58,854 nt of DNA from a bacterium (GCA_028821575.1 JAPPFW010000008.1:1-58854), one strand, 5' to 3'. Counted from the first letter of the stretch, positions 17,093-26,707 are shown. Notes: generated by a model from the letters alone, not told the origin. Program-made: numbers and translations.

Positions 17093-17106
17093 ACCTGTTT
17101 ACAGGT
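17093..17106. promoter_or_regulatory. Palindrome ACCTGT-TT-ACAGGT in divergent promoter region
   Basis: A perfect 6-2-6 inverted repeat lies between the divergent usp (start 17004) and flavin reductase (start 17271) genes. The size and symmetry fit a dimeric repressor site. A second inverted repeat, GGTTACG/CGTAACC (17210-17216 with 17224-17230), lies closer to the flavin reductase. No regulator gene is next to it. Confidence 0.35.
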
Positions 17107-17270
17107 ACTCGCAGGTCCATCCCGGGGTGCTGCCCAGACCCATGTGGGTCCGGTGCCGGACTTCGTGGCTGACAGCAGGTGAAACGATGCCGGGCTTGGC
17201 CCGCGTCCGGGTTACGCTCGTCCCGTAACCTTCGCATGGAAGAAGGTTCGCTATACGACGGGAGGCGGAG

Positions 17271-17771
17271 TTGCCCGAACCCGCATTGATCAATCGGGTC
17301 ACCTGGATGATCCCGAACGCCTTGGCCTTGGTCGGATCCCGCTCGGGAGACGAATGGAACGGGATGACGACTTCGTGGATAACGCAACTGTCGATGGAGC
17401 CGGTGATCATCGGGATCGGGGTCGACAACAAGGCGGTCACCCACCGCCTCATCAGCCGCGGAGGGTCCTTCAGCGTCAACCTGTGGTCGCCCGGCGACAC
17501 CCGGGTGTTCGTCAAGTTCTCCAAGCCTGCACGCAAGGACGGGATGATGCTCAACCGCAGGCCCATCCGGGAGGGTGTGACCGGAGTGCCGATCTTCGAG
17601 GAGGCGATCGCGTGGATGGAGTGCGAGGTGCGCCGAACGATCGACTTCGGTACGCACACGCTCTTCGCGGGCGAACTGGTGGCAGCTGGTGTGACCGACC
17701 ACCCGGGTAGAGCCGCGTGGATGGGCGACACCCGGATGAAGTACGGAGGTGTGAAGCGGGGAGGGCACTGA
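17271..17771 (+). CDS. Flavin reductase-like FMN-binding split-barrel protein
   Basis: 166 aa from TTG 17271 with GGAGGCGGAG immediately upstream. The sequence MIPNALALVGSRSGDEWNG then MTTSWITQLSMEPVIIGIGVD matches the flavin reductase split barrel, in which the TTS-W segment contacts FMN. Members are NAD(P)H:flavin reductases or FMN-binding oxidoreductases that feed monooxygenases. It precedes an SDR gene by 46 nt on the same strand, so the two may be co-transcribed. Start codon choice is supported by the Shine-Dalgarno. Confidence 0.78.
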   Translation: MPEPALINRVTWMIPNALALVGSRSGDEWNGMTTSWITQLSMEPVIIGIGVDNKAVTHRLISRGGSFSVNLWSPGDTRVFVKFSKPARKDGMMLNRRPIREGVTGVPIFEEAIAWMECEVRRTIDFGTHTLFAGELVAAGVTDHPGRAAWMGDTRMKYGGVKRGGH

Positions 17772-17817
17772 TGCCTCCCGCGCAGCCAGGCCATCCTCTA
17801 GCCGCTGCAACAGCCTG

Positions 17818-18576
17818 ATGGACGCACGGGTCGAAGGCAAGGTCGCGCTGGTCACGGGCGCGTCTCGCGGTATCGGCAAGGCGATCGCGGCGGGCTTCCT
17901 GGCCGCCGGGGCACGCGGGGTGGTGATCACCAGCCGCAAGGGAGGGAACATCGAGACTGCCGCGCTCGATCTTGGCAGTCCGGACCGGGTCGTACCGGTG
18001 GTCGCGAAGGCGGACACTGAGGAAGGGGCGGCCCTCGCAGTCGAGGTGGCGGTCGAACGCTTAGGTGGTTGTGACATCCTGGTCAACAATGCCGGTACCA
18101 ACCCGGCCTACGGGCCTCTGGTGGACGTGGATCTAGGTGCCTTGAAGCGGACGTGGGATGTGAACCTGCTCGGGCCGCTGCTCTGCACGAGGGCGGCTTG
18201 GGACCGCTGGATGAAGGATCACGGTGGGGTCGTCTGCAACAACGCTTCGGTGGGAGGCCGGCTGCCGGGCCGGGGTATGGGCACCTACAACATCTCCAAG
18301 GCAGGGCTCATCTACATGACCCGACACCTCGCCTATGAATTGGCGCCCGGGGTGCGCGTCGTGGGAGTGGCGCCAGGGGTGGTCAGAACGCGCCTGTCCC
18401 AAATCCTGTGGCAGAACGAGGACAAGGCGGCTTCGCTGCACCCACTTGGAAGGATCGGCGAGCCCGTCGACATAGCCTCGGCAGTGGTGTTCCTCTGCTC
18501 CGACCAGGCCTCCTGGGTGACCGGTGCGACCCTAGACGTCGACGGCGGCATAGCCAACGCCACATCTTATGTTTAG
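17818..18576 (+). CDS. Short-chain dehydrogenase/reductase (FabG-like)
   Basis: 252 aa, classical SDR. The cofactor loop is TGASRGIGKA, the structural motif is NNAG, the catalytic serine lies in NNASVGGR and the Tyr-x-x-x-Lys is in YNISKAG. The C-terminal LDVDGG is typical. It reduces or oxidises a carbonyl/alcohol with NAD(P)H; the substrate is unknown. It follows the flavin reductase by 46 nt. Its TAG stop is the first element of the heptad array at 18574-18627. Confidence 0.9.
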   Translation: MDARVEGKVALVTGASRGIGKAIAAGFLAAGARGVVITSRKGGNIETAALDLGSPDRVVPVVAKADTEEGAALAVEVAVERLGGCDILVNNAGTNPAYGPLVDVDLGALKRTWDVNLLGPLLCTRAAWDRWMKDHGGVVCNNASVGGRLPGRGMGTYNISKAGLIYMTRHLAYELAPGVRVVGVAPGVVRTRLSQILWQNEDKAASLHPLGRIGEPVDIASAVVFLCSDQASWVTGATLDVDGGIANATSYV

Positions 18577-18627
18577 TTGTTATTAGTTAGTTGGTAGTTG
18601 GTAGTTGTTAGTTGTTAGTTGCAACTA
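18574..18627. repeat. GT-rich heptad array spanning two convergent stop codons
   Basis: Tandem variants of tagttgg and tagttgt run from the TAG stop of the SDR gene to the TAG stop (cta, 18625-18627) of the convergent nei gene. On the SDR sense strand the array is G/T-rich. The whole intergenic space is repeat, and both stops coincide with its ends. Confidence 0.85.
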
Positions 18628-19401
18628 GACCGGCTGGCACGTGGGGCACCAGAAGGTTGTTCGGCCCGTAGCTATTGCCTTGCGGATCCGAGCGCCGCAG
18701 CGGCGACAGGGTTTGCCGGCCCGCTCGTACACGTAGTGGTTCATGCCGGGTCGGCGGGATCCGGTGGTGGTGCGGGGCCGGCCCGCGTTCGCACGCAGGT
18801 GCCGGGAGGCTCTGAGGAGGATGCGCTCCAGTAGATGATCGTCGATCTGCTCGATGGTGGTGGCGGGATGGAGTCCGAGCTCGAACAGGACCTCGTTTCG
18901 GTAGACGTTCCCGATACCGGCGGCCACCGACTGGTCCAGCAGTATCTCGGCGACGCTGGAAGCGCCGTCGAGGCGGCGGGCCCGATTGATCGCTTCGTCG
19001 ATGTCCGGTGGGGCCAGGGAGAGGTCGGGTCCGAGGTTGGAGACGAACGCCCACTCTTTGGGTGAACGGTCCACCGAGACCGACGGAGCGTCGTAGCACC
19101 GGAGCGCCCATCCGCCGGTCTCCAGCACGACCCGGGCTGGGCCGTCGCCCCGGGCACCGGTGGGTGGCCCGAATCTCCACCGTCCGGTCATTCCGAGATG
19201 CACCCGCAGCGTCCAACCGCCGCTGAAGTCGATCAGGAGGTGTTTGCCGACCGCTTCGACCCTGTCAACGCGCGCTCCGCGAAGCCGGTGGGCATGGCGA
19301 CGGGTGGATGGCGCGGTCCCGCCCAGCCGTCGCAGGGTCCTGCCCGCGACCCGCTCGCGGATCCGGTTGGCGATCCCATGCACCGTATCGCCCTCGGGCA
19401 C
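18625..19401 (-). CDS. nei: Endonuclease VIII/Fpg-family DNA glycosylase (Nei)
   Basis: 258 aa starting MPEGDTVH: P2 is the Schiff-base nucleophile and E3 the catalytic acid of Fpg/Nei enzymes. The middle has the helix-two-turn-helix (DQSVAAGIGNVYRNEVLF), and the C terminus has a four-cysteine zinc finger (CRRCG...FWCPTC). It removes oxidised pyrimidines and nicks the abasic site in base-excision repair. It starts 10 nt after the lhr stop, so they form an operon; the same lhr-nei adjacency occurs in Mycobacterium tuberculosis. Confidence 0.92.
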   Translation of the reverse strand: MPEGDTVHGIANRIRERVAGRTLRRLGGTAPSTRRHAHRLRGARVDRVEAVGKHLLIDFSGGWTLRVHLGMTGRWRFGPPTGARGDGPARVVLETGGWALRCYDAPSVSVDRSPKEWAFVSNLGPDLSLAPPDIDEAINRARRLDGASSVAEILLDQSVAAGIGNVYRNEVLFELGLHPATTIEQIDDHLLERILLRASRHLRANAGRPRTTTGSRRPGMNHYVYERAGKPCRRCGARIRKAIATGRTTFWCPTCQPV

Positions 19402-19411
19402 TCCCGCTCCT

Positions 19412-22400
19412 TCAGCTGCCCCGGTAGGCCAATCCGCGGAGGCTGATGGCGAAGCCGCTCCGGAGCAGCAGTTGCCCTAGAGGATGGTCGCCTGCCGGCT
19501 GGCCGTCGATGGTCTCGATGTTCAGGCGCCGTTGGCGTAGCCCGATTTCGGTCAGCGCGCCTGCCACGGCCTCGTGAAGATCCGGATCATGGTCGAGCAG
19601 CGCTGCCTTCCGCCCGCCCCGCTCGAGGTAGACGAGCGGCAGTCCTTCGTGGAGGATCACGTACGCCCCGGCCGAACGGGAGGCTCGGCCCTTAGACTGT
19701 TCCGGCCACGGGAGGAGCGATCCGTAGGGATTGGCGGGGTCGGCGGCAGCCAGTATGACCACCCCATCCGCGTGATCCTCCGCTCTCAACCGGTCGATGG
19801 CGCCCGGGAGGGCGAACTGTATCCCTCCCATGCCCTCCACGAAGTACCCGCGCCGGATTCTTCCCGTCTCCTCCATGTGGTTGAGAACCGGATACAGGGT
19901 GGTGAGGCCTCCGGGGATGCCTTCGGCTAGCGCCCCGGCCCTCGTGAGTACTCCCTGGCGTTCCAGGAGCAGGTCGGTCCAGGCCGTCGCCCAGGCGGCG
20001 TCGGTTGGGGGCGTACCCCCGAGGTCGCGTACCAGGGACCAGCGGCCCGATGCGGAGGGGGGCAGCGTGGATGGGAGATGGGGACGGGCCCGCCCGGAAC
20101 GCCGGCGCACTCGCCTCAGGCGGAGAGCGCGTAGGGGAGCGAGCGTATCGTTGGTCACCTCACCCGACCACACAAGATCCCAGAGCGCCTCCAGGGTTTG
20201 CTCGAGACGCGGTCCTCCGGCGAGGGTGTGGAGGTCGCGGAAGAAGGACGCGCCCCGGTCCCGTAGATGGTCGCGGATGGATCCGTGTAGGGCCGAGTCC
20301 GGAAGTTCCTCCTCGCAAGGGCGGTGAAGGATCGGAAACTGGTCCCGGAGGTACAGGGCGACGCGCCCGTCGCGAGGCCCGATCGGACCCCGTCCGATCC
20401 ACACTGCCTCGCCCGAGGCCATCAACTGGTCGAGCATCCCGGGTGTGTAGTCGAGCCGGGCCGTCAGCACGTCCCGCTCGAGGATCGATGCCGGCACCGG
20501 AACGCCTTGGAGGGTGCGTATCGTCTCGACGAGGGCTGCCATGTGACGTCTGCCGGTTCGGCCGACTCCCTGCCAGGCCGGGAGGAAGCGCCCGAGGGCC
20601 GGCTGCTCGACGGCCTCGATCTCCCGGCGCAGCACCGCCAGGCTGCGCCTCTTCAGACGCCGCAAGACCCCGGCGTCGACCCACTCGTGGCCTTCCCCGC
20701 CGGGCCTGAACGCCCCACGGGTCAGGTTGCCCGAGCGTCGAAGTTCATGGAGCACTCCGCGTATGACGGCCGGGGGTAGTCCAAGGGCAGCCCCGGCTGC
20801 CTCTGCGGTGAAGGGGCCGTGGGTCCGTGCATAACGGCTGACGACCTCGCCAAGGGGATCCGGTCCTGCCTCCAGGAAGGCGTGGGGCGTGCCGGGCGGC
20901 GGCTGGACTCCCACGGCGTCACGTAGTCTGGCTGCGTCCTCCACGGCGGCCCACACCGGTACCCCCCCGATGAGGACCCGGATGGCCCTCCGGGCCGACT
21001 CCAGGTCCTTGAGGAGGGGCCCCGCCTCGCCCGCGGCGAGGCGGGCGGCCACCGCGTCCTCGTCGAGCGGCCCCAGAGATCGCAGGAGGTCGTGCACGCC
21101 GTCAACTCCCTTGACCTTGCGGTGGTCGGCTAGGTATTGCAGTTCGAGCTCCACCGATGCCACCACATCCTCATTGAGGAGTTCCCTCAGTTCTCCCTCA
21201 CCGAGCAACTCGCGCAGGAGATCCCGGTCAAGAGTCAATGCCGCGGCCCGGCGCTCGGCGGGCGCCGTGTCCCCCTCGTAAAGGTACGAAGCAACGAACT
21301 CGAACAGGAGGGATGAGGAGAAGGGGCTGGGGCTGGTCGTGTCTACCTCGACCACCCTTACCTTGCGGGACCTGATGTCGCCGAGGAGGCTCTTGGACGC
21401 CGGGAGGTCGAACACGTCCTGGAGGATCTCCCGGTAGGTCTCGAGCACGATGGGGAACGAACCGAAGCGTGTGACTATGGCCATCAGATCGGAGGCTCTG
21501 CGGCGCTGGAGCCAGAGGGGAGTCCGGCCACCGGGCCGGCGGCGGGGGAGCAGCAGGGCGCGCGCAGCCGCTTCCCGGAACCGGGCGGCGAACACTGCAG
21601 TACCTGAGAGTTCTTCGATCAGGATGGATTCGAGTTCGTCGGGATCGATCAGCAGGTCATCGAGGGTGGGCAGATCGTCGGTGTCGACGAAACGGAAGGA
21701 GATGCCGTCGTCGCTCCAGATCACGTCGAGGTTGCGACCGTAGCGGTTGCGGAGACTCTGGCTGATCGCCATGGCCCAGGGAGCGTGAACCCGCCCGCCC
21801 ATGGGAGACAGGATGGCTATCCGCCAGTCGCCTATCTCGTCCCTGAAACGCTCAACGACCACGGTCCGGTCGGTGGGGAGCACCCCGGTGGCGTCTTTCT
21901 GTTCCGAGATGAAGGCAGCCAGGTTGGTCGCCGCCCACGAGTCGAGATGATGCCGTTCCTGCAGCGTCCGCGCGGCCTCCTCCCCCTCCAGTGCGCCGAC
22001 GACGCGGATGAACCGTCCGATGGCTCGGCCTGTTTCCAGGGTCCGTCCCGGACCGTCTCCTCTCCAGAACGGCATCCGGGCTGAGGGTTCGGCCGGAGCC
22101 GGTATCACCTCAACGCGGTCGGCGGTTATGTTGCTGATTCGCCAGGTGGAGGTACCGAGAATGAACACGTCGCCGGGACGGGACTCGTAGACCATCTCCT
22201 CGTCGAGTTCCCCGACCCGGCTGCCGTCGGGAAGGTTCACCGTGTACAGCCCCCGGTCGGGGATCGTTCCGGCATTGGTCACCGCCAGCCGCTGGGCACC
22301 CGACCGCGCCGAGAGGGCGTGCGACACCCGATCCCAGATGAGGCGGGGTCTCAATTCACCGAACAGCTCCGACGGGTAGCGTCCCGCGAGCATGTCGAGC

Positions 22401-23809
22401 ACCGAGTCGAACGGCCCGCGGGCCAGATCGCGATAGGGGCCTGCCTGCCGCACCAGCCGGTAGAGGTCATCGACGTTCCAGTCGTCCATCGAAACGGCTG
22501 CCACGACCTGCTGGGCGAGGACATCGAGGGGACTCTGGGGGACGGTCGTGGGTTCGACCGCTCCTGACAGCATTAGCCCCGTGACCACGGTTGCCTCGAG
22601 CAGATCCCCCCGGAACTTCGGGAAGACCTTGGCGAGACTGGTGGCGCCCACCTGATGTCCGGCCCGGCCCACACGCTGGAGGCCGGAGGCGACGCTGGTG
22701 GGTGACTCGATGTGGATGACGAGGTCCACTGCGCCCATGTCGATGCCGAGTTCCAGTGTCGAAGTGGCGACGACGGCGGGAAGTTCCCCCAGTTTCAACT
22801 GGTCCTCGATCAGCCTGCGCTGCTCGCGGGACACGGAGCCGTGGTGTGCTCGGGCGATCTCCTCGCCTGCCAGGTTGTTCAGTTCGGCACACAGCCGCTC
22901 GGCCAACCGGCGGGAGTTGGCGAACACGATCGTCGATCGGTGGCCCCTGACCAAGTCGAGCAGTCTCGGATATACCGAAGGCCAGATCGAGCGGTAGCCG
23001 GCGTCGGTGGGTTCGGAGTTGAGAGGGTCCGGTGGTGTCGGCGCCGCCATATCCTCCACGGGCACCACGATCTCCACTTCGAGCCGCCGGTCACTGACCA
23101 CGTCGATGATCGTCACCGGCCGCGGGCTCCACCTGGGTCCGTCGGCGACCCCGCCGCCCAGGAACTCGGCGATCACAGGCAGGGGCCGCTGGGTAGCGGA
23201 CAGGCCGATGCGCTGGGGAGGGGCCTCGGCGATCCCCTCGAGCCGCTCGAGGGAGAGAGCCAGGTGGGAGCCGCGCTTGGTGGATGCAACCGCATGCACC
23301 TCGTCGACGATTACCCATCGGACCGGCGCAAGGATCCGCCGGGCCTGGCTCGTGAGTATCAGGTAGAGCGACTCCGGCGTGGTGATCAGGATGTCCGGGG
23401 GGTGGCGTTGCATACGACGCCGCTCGGAAGCCGGGGTGTCGCCGGTGCGGATGGCTGCAACGACTTCCGATAGAGGAGCCATCTGGCGGCGGGCTGCTGC
23501 GTGGTGGATTCCTGTGAGCGGTGCCTTCAGGTTGCGTTCAACATCGTGGGCCAGCGCCTTCATCGGCGATATGTACAGCACCCTGCAGCGATCGGCCCGC
23601 TTTGGAACCGGTTCGATCAGCAACCGGTCGAGCGTGTAGAGAAAAGCCGCCAGGGTCTTCCCAGATCCTGTCGGTGCGTGGATGAGGGTGTGGGTTCCGG
23701 AGGCGATGGCGGGCCAACCCCTCGACTGTGCAGGGGTGGGTCCCGCAAACGACTCCTCGAACCAGGTGGCTGTGGCGGGAGAGAACAGATCGGTCAAGTC
23801 GCTCAGCAT
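19412..23809 (-). CDS. lhr: Lhr-family long helicase-related protein (SF2 DNA helicase)
   Basis: 1465 aa from ATG 23809 (MLSDLTDLF); the frame extends 11 codons further. It has the Q-like segment FAGPTPAQSRGW, Walker A APTGSGKT, the DEVH box, SATQRP (motif III), and motif VI in QRVGRAGH. Beyond the roughly 850-aa helicase/winged-helix core lies the long C-terminal region typical of actinobacterial Lhr. These are 3'-5' ATP-dependent translocases induced by DNA damage. It is coupled to nei, implying a shared repair role. Confidence 0.92.
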   Translation of the reverse strand: MLSDLTDLFSPATATWFEESFAGPTPAQSRGWPAIASGTHTLIHAPTGSGKTLAAFLYTLDRLLIEPVPKRADRCRVLYISPMKALAHDVERNLKAPLTGIHHAAARRQMAPLSEVVAAIRTGDTPASERRRMQRHPPDILITTPESLYLILTSQARRILAPVRWVIVDEVHAVASTKRGSHLALSLERLEGIAEAPPQRIGLSATQRPLPVIAEFLGGGVADGPRWSPRPVTIIDVVSDRRLEVEIVVPVEDMAAPTPPDPLNSEPTDAGYRSIWPSVYPRLLDLVRGHRSTIVFANSRRLAERLCAELNNLAGEEIARAHHGSVSREQRRLIEDQLKLGELPAVVATSTLELGIDMGAVDLVIHIESPTSVASGLQRVGRAGHQVGATSLAKVFPKFRGDLLEATVVTGLMLSGAVEPTTVPQSPLDVLAQQVVAAVSMDDWNVDDLYRLVRQAGPYRDLARGPFDSVLDMLAGRYPSELFGELRPRLIWDRVSHALSARSGAQRLAVTNAGTIPDRGLYTVNLPDGSRVGELDEEMVYESRPGDVFILGTSTWRISNITADRVEVIPAPAEPSARMPFWRGDGPGRTLETGRAIGRFIRVVGALEGEEAARTLQERHHLDSWAATNLAAFISEQKDATGVLPTDRTVVVERFRDEIGDWRIAILSPMGGRVHAPWAMAISQSLRNRYGRNLDVIWSDDGISFRFVDTDDLPTLDDLLIDPDELESILIEELSGTAVFAARFREAAARALLLPRRRPGGRTPLWLQRRRASDLMAIVTRFGSFPIVLETYREILQDVFDLPASKSLLGDIRSRKVRVVEVDTTSPSPFSSSLLFEFVASYLYEGDTAPAERRAAALTLDRDLLRELLGEGELRELLNEDVVASVELELQYLADHRKVKGVDGVHDLLRSLGPLDEDAVAARLAAGEAGPLLKDLESARRAIRVLIGGVPVWAAVEDAARLRDAVGVQPPPGTPHAFLEAGPDPLGEVVSRYARTHGPFTAEAAGAALGLPPAVIRGVLHELRRSGNLTRGAFRPGGEGHEWVDAGVLRRLKRRSLAVLRREIEAVEQPALGRFLPAWQGVGRTGRRHMAALVETIRTLQGVPVPASILERDVLTARLDYTPGMLDQLMASGEAVWIGRGPIGPRDGRVALYLRDQFPILHRPCEEELPDSALHGSIRDHLRDRGASFFRDLHTLAGGPRLEQTLEALWDLVWSGEVTNDTLAPLRALRLRRVRRRSGRARPHLPSTLPPSASGRWSLVRDLGGTPPTDAAWATAWTDLLLERQGVLTRAGALAEGIPGGLTTLYPVLNHMEETGRIRRGYFVEGMGGIQFALPGAIDRLRAEDHADGVVILAAADPANPYGSLLPWPEQSKGRASRSAGAYVILHEGLPLVYLERGGRKAALLDHDPDLHEAVAGALTEIGLRQRRLNIETIDGQPAGDHPLGQLLLRSGFAISLRGLAYRGS

Positions 23810-23841
23810 CGTTCCAGTGAGCGTATCGCGCGTCCGTGACA

Positions 23842-23911
23842 AGGTTAGTGGTTGGTTGCCGGTTGACCTCGATCTAGTGACTATTCACTGACAACTGACA
23901 ACTGGCACCTA
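23842..23911. repeat. Heptad array pair (GT arm, spacer, AC arm)
   Basis: GT-rich units (ggttagt, ggttggt, degenerate) at 23844-23867 are followed by AC-rich units (aactgac, aactggc) at about 23891-23904. The TAG stop of the btpA-like gene (cta, 23909-23911) ends the AC arm. In that gene's sense orientation the array reads G/T-rich from its stop codon. Confidence 0.75.
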
Positions 23912-24682
23912 GCCCCGCGCGGCTCGGACTATCCGGGCAGCCCGAGCGGCGTCCACCGGACGGTGGATTTCTCCCTTCTCTTTCGTGGCTGTGCCGACGA
24001 TGATTCCGTCAACCCGGCCGACCAGTCCGGCGATCCGGCGATGGGTTACGCCCGAGCCGACGAGGATCCTTGCTTCCGGGACCGCGGCCCTGACCCTGTC
24101 GACCAGTTCCGGATCGGTAGGGCGGCCGGTCGCCGGTCCCGACAGGATCAGGCCGTCGGACATTGCCCGGTGCCATAAGTCCGCGGCGGCTTCTTCTATG
24201 CGCATCCCCGGCGGTGGGGTGGCGTGCTTGACGAACAGGTCTGCCAGGATCTCGATCTTGGGGCTGAGCGTGGCGCGCAGCCGGGCCATCTGCGCAGCTC
24301 GACCTTCGATCAAGCCCTGGTCGGTGTACATCACGCCGGAGAGCACGTTGACCCTGACGAAGTGGGCCTCGCAGGCAGCGGCGATCGAAAGGGCGGCGAC
24401 ACCGTCGTTGCGGAGCACATTGACCCCGACCGGTACGTTCACCGCCATCCGGGTGGCCGCCGCCACCCGGGTCATGGACGCGACCGTGATGTCGGGAACG
24501 TCGTCGGCGAAGTAGGGAGCATCGCCGTAGTTCTCGACCAGGACCGCGTCGAATCCCGCCCTCTCGAGAGTCGAGGCATCGTCCACGGCCCGTTCGACCA
24601 CACGCGAGAGAGGGGGCCGGTAGCGAGGGGAACCCGGGAGAGGTCCGATGTGGACCATTCCGATCAGTTGGAGGGAGGTCAT
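23909..24682 (-). CDS. BtpA/SgcQ-family TIM-barrel protein
   Basis: 257 aa. The start MTSLQLIGMVHIGPLPGSP and the segments AVLVENYGDAPY and EILADLFVKHATP match the BtpA family, an aldolase-like TIM barrel. BtpA was named for photosystem I assembly in cyanobacteria, but most homologues occur in non-photosynthetic bacteria and the biochemical role is unknown; relatives may act on nucleosides or sugars. The start codon overlaps the stop of the upstream DinB-like gene by one base, so they are coupled. Its stop lies in a heptad array. Confidence 0.82.
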   Translation of the reverse strand: MTSLQLIGMVHIGPLPGSPRYRPPLSRVVERAVDDASTLERAGFDAVLVENYGDAPYFADDVPDITVASMTRVAAATRMAVNVPVGVNVLRNDGVAALSIAAACEAHFVRVNVLSGVMYTDQGLIEGRAAQMARLRATLSPKIEILADLFVKHATPPPGMRIEEAAADLWHRAMSDGLILSGPATGRPTDPELVDRVRAAVPEARILVGSGVTHRRIAGLVGRVDGIIVGTATKEKGEIHRPVDAARAARIVRAARG

Positions 24683-25425
24683 CAGTAGGTGCGCATCACC
24701 TGCAAGGCTGTCTCGGCTACTTCGCCCTTGACGACCAGGTTCTCGACATCATCGGGGTGGAGGCGGTGCAACCCTACGCGGCATATCTCACCTGCTGGCC
24801 CGCGGATGATCTGGTCGGTGTCCTCGGGACCTGCGGTGTACTTCGCATACATGGGTCCGATGCCCTCGATGCGGACCGGCGTCTCGTACTCGTAGCCGGC
24901 CTGTTCGAACGACCAGGGAAGGATCTTCTGGATAATGACGATTATGTGCCTCAGGCGATCCGTGTCGGGCGCCTCCTCACCGACTGCGGCATGGATGTCG
25001 AGGCCGTGTGCCCATGTCTCGGCCAATCGCAGGGTGGCGAAGCTGCGCGCCGACATCTCGCTGAAGAACCAAGGCACCCGATCACGGGCCGAAGCGCGGC
25101 TCAGAGCGTCCACGACTCTCGCCCTTCCCAGGCGCCACCATTCGATCACGTCCTGGGGGCGCATATCGCGGCCGCGCTCGACCCCCGATTCCGTGAAATC
25201 ATCGAACGTCTCGTAATCGTCGAGATCGTCGAGCATGGAGCCGTCCTCGGCGAGGGCGTTGTGCGCGTACTCCTCGGTGTGGGCGAGGTGGGAGATCGTG
25301 TCGCGGATATCCCATTCCTCCGAAGGGGTGAGCGCGGTCCAGTTGCGTACCTTGACTCGCTGCAAGAACTGGTCGAGTTGCTGCTGCTCTGCTACCAGGT
25401 CGGAGAGTATCTCGCGCACCCGCAC
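24682..25425 (-). CDS. DinB/mycothiol-dependent-maleylpyruvate-isomerase-like metal-binding protein (TIGR03084-like)
   Basis: 247 aa. The N-terminal four-helix part has EWDIRDTISHLAHTEEYA and LAETWAHGLDIHAAVG, which hold the three metal ligands of the DinB superfamily. The C-terminal beta-rich part ending in ENLVVKGEVAETALQVMRT is typical of the actinobacterial TIGR03084 group. Relatives use mycothiol as a thiol cofactor. Substrate unknown. It is translationally coupled to the BtpA-like gene. Confidence 0.75.
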   Translation of the reverse strand: MRVREILSDLVAEQQQLDQFLQRVKVRNWTALTPSEEWDIRDTISHLAHTEEYAHNALAEDGSMLDDLDDYETFDDFTESGVERGRDMRPQDVIEWWRLGRARVVDALSRASARDRVPWFFSEMSARSFATLRLAETWAHGLDIHAAVGEEAPDTDRLRHIIVIIQKILPWSFEQAGYEYETPVRIEGIGPMYAKYTAGPEDTDQIIRGPAGEICRVGLHRLHPDDVENLVVKGEVAETALQVMRTY

Positions 25426-25506
25426 AAGTCTACTATGTCGCGTTGGCTCCGAAGTCGTGTCGTTCCGCGACGTTCGGGCCTCCGCCCGTGGCTTTCCGTT
25501 GGACGG

Positions 25507-26580
25507 TCAGCGGGTGAGCGGTCGGAGTAGCGGACCCTCGAAACCGGGCGTACTGTACGCGAATCCGTTGAGACGGTTGATGAGGCTTCGCAGGCGCCCG
25601 TTCCTGCGACGGTCGAAAGCCAGCCCCACTCGGGTGCAGTCCAGTGCGTCATCGTCCCGGATCTCGGCGGGGGCGGCGGGGACGATCTCGATCCTGCCCT
25701 CGGTCACGATATCGATGAACTCCTCGTTGATTGCCTCGATCTGAGTGCGGGTCGGCGCATGCCGGAGTCGGAGGATCAGGCGGCCTTCCACGTACCTCTG
25801 GGAGTGGTAGTTCACGTAGAAGCGGCATATTTCATCCGCCGCCTCCTCGACCGAACCGGTGATCCGGTACAGGTCGGGGTCCTCGGCGCTGATCATCCCG
25901 TTGGCCAGCAGCCGCTCCTCGACGAACCTCTGCCAGCCGGGCCAGTACGAGGTGCCAGACTCCATGAGCACCACCGGCTGCACCGGCGCCTTTCCGGTCT
26001 GGATCAGGGTCAGCAACTCGAAGGTCTCGTCCATCGTTCCGAACCCGCCCGGGAAGATGGCGAAGGCGTGCGACTCCTTGACGAACCCGAGCTTGCGGGT
26101 GAAGAAGTACTTGAAGTTTATGAGGCGGTGGTCCGGCACGTAGGGGTTGGCATTGGCCTCGAACGGGAGCCGTATGTTGACCCCGAACGATCCTTCCCGG
26201 CCAGCCCCACGGTTACCGGCCTCCATGATTCCACCACCGGCCCCCGTGACCACCATCCATCCCCGTCGGCGCCACATGTGGTCGGCGAAGTGCTTGGCCA
26301 ACTGGTAGTCGGGATGGTCGGATGGTGTCCTGGCCGAGCCGAAGATCGTGACCTTCGGGATATTGCCGTAGGACCGGAAGACCCGGGCGGAGTACCGCAT
26401 CTCCTTCAGGGCGCTGTTGAAGAGTTTCAACTCTCCCCGGTCGGGTTCGTCGCGGTACAGCTTGAGGGCGGTGGTCATCAACTCTGCGATCAGGTCCGGG
26501 TTGTCACCGTCCCCGGTCCGTCTGATCAACTCTTCGATTCCCCGGTCGAGTTCCGGGTCTCCCATCGCATATCCGGCCAT
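25507..26580 (-). CDS. LOG-family (TIGR00730) nucleotide phosphoribohydrolase-like protein
   Basis: 357 aa, longer than the usual 190-aa LOG enzyme because of extra N- and C-terminal regions. The core shows TIFGSARTPSDHPDY, VVTGAGGGIMEAGNRGA and the hallmark PGGFGTMDETFELLT, which bind the phosphate and hold the catalytic glutamate. LOG enzymes cleave nucleoside 5'-monophosphates to base plus ribose-5-phosphate; in plants this activates cytokinins, in bacteria the role is often unclear. It is divergent from the dddP operon, sharing a 127-bp intergenic region. Confidence 0.82.
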   Translation of the reverse strand: MAGYAMGDPELDRGIEELIRRTGDGDNPDLIAELMTTALKLYRDEPDRGELKLFNSALKEMRYSARVFRSYGNIPKVTIFGSARTPSDHPDYQLAKHFADHMWRRRGWMVVTGAGGGIMEAGNRGAGREGSFGVNIRLPFEANANPYVPDHRLINFKYFFTRKLGFVKESHAFAIFPGGFGTMDETFELLTLIQTGKAPVQPVVLMESGTSYWPGWQRFVEERLLANGMISAEDPDLYRITGSVEEAADEICRFYVNYHSQRYVEGRLILRLRHAPTRTQIEAINEEFIDIVTEGRIEIVPAAPAEIRDDDALDCTRVGLAFDRRRNGRLRSLINRLNGFAYSTPGFEGPLLRPLTR

Positions 26581-26610
26581 GATCGTTAGGGTAACGGCGT
26601 GGCGAATTCA

Positions 26611-26687
26611 GTTGGTCGCGTGAGGAGGCGTGAGGGCGGCTACACGGCTGCAGGCGCGGGCTACCGAGGTGACCCCCGGCGACCAAC
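26611..26687. promoter_or_regulatory. Long-range inverted repeat upstream of the dddP-sox operon
   Basis: GTTGGTCGC (26611-26619) and GCGACCAAC (26679-26687) are perfect 9-bp inverted copies separated by 59 nt in the divergent LOG-dddP intergenic region. They could be paired operator half-sites or close a leader RNA structure. The downstream copy ends 20 bp before the preferred dddP start. No regulator gene adjoins. Confidence 0.35.
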
Positions 26688-26707
26688 CACGATCCCACCG
26701 GTGCCCC

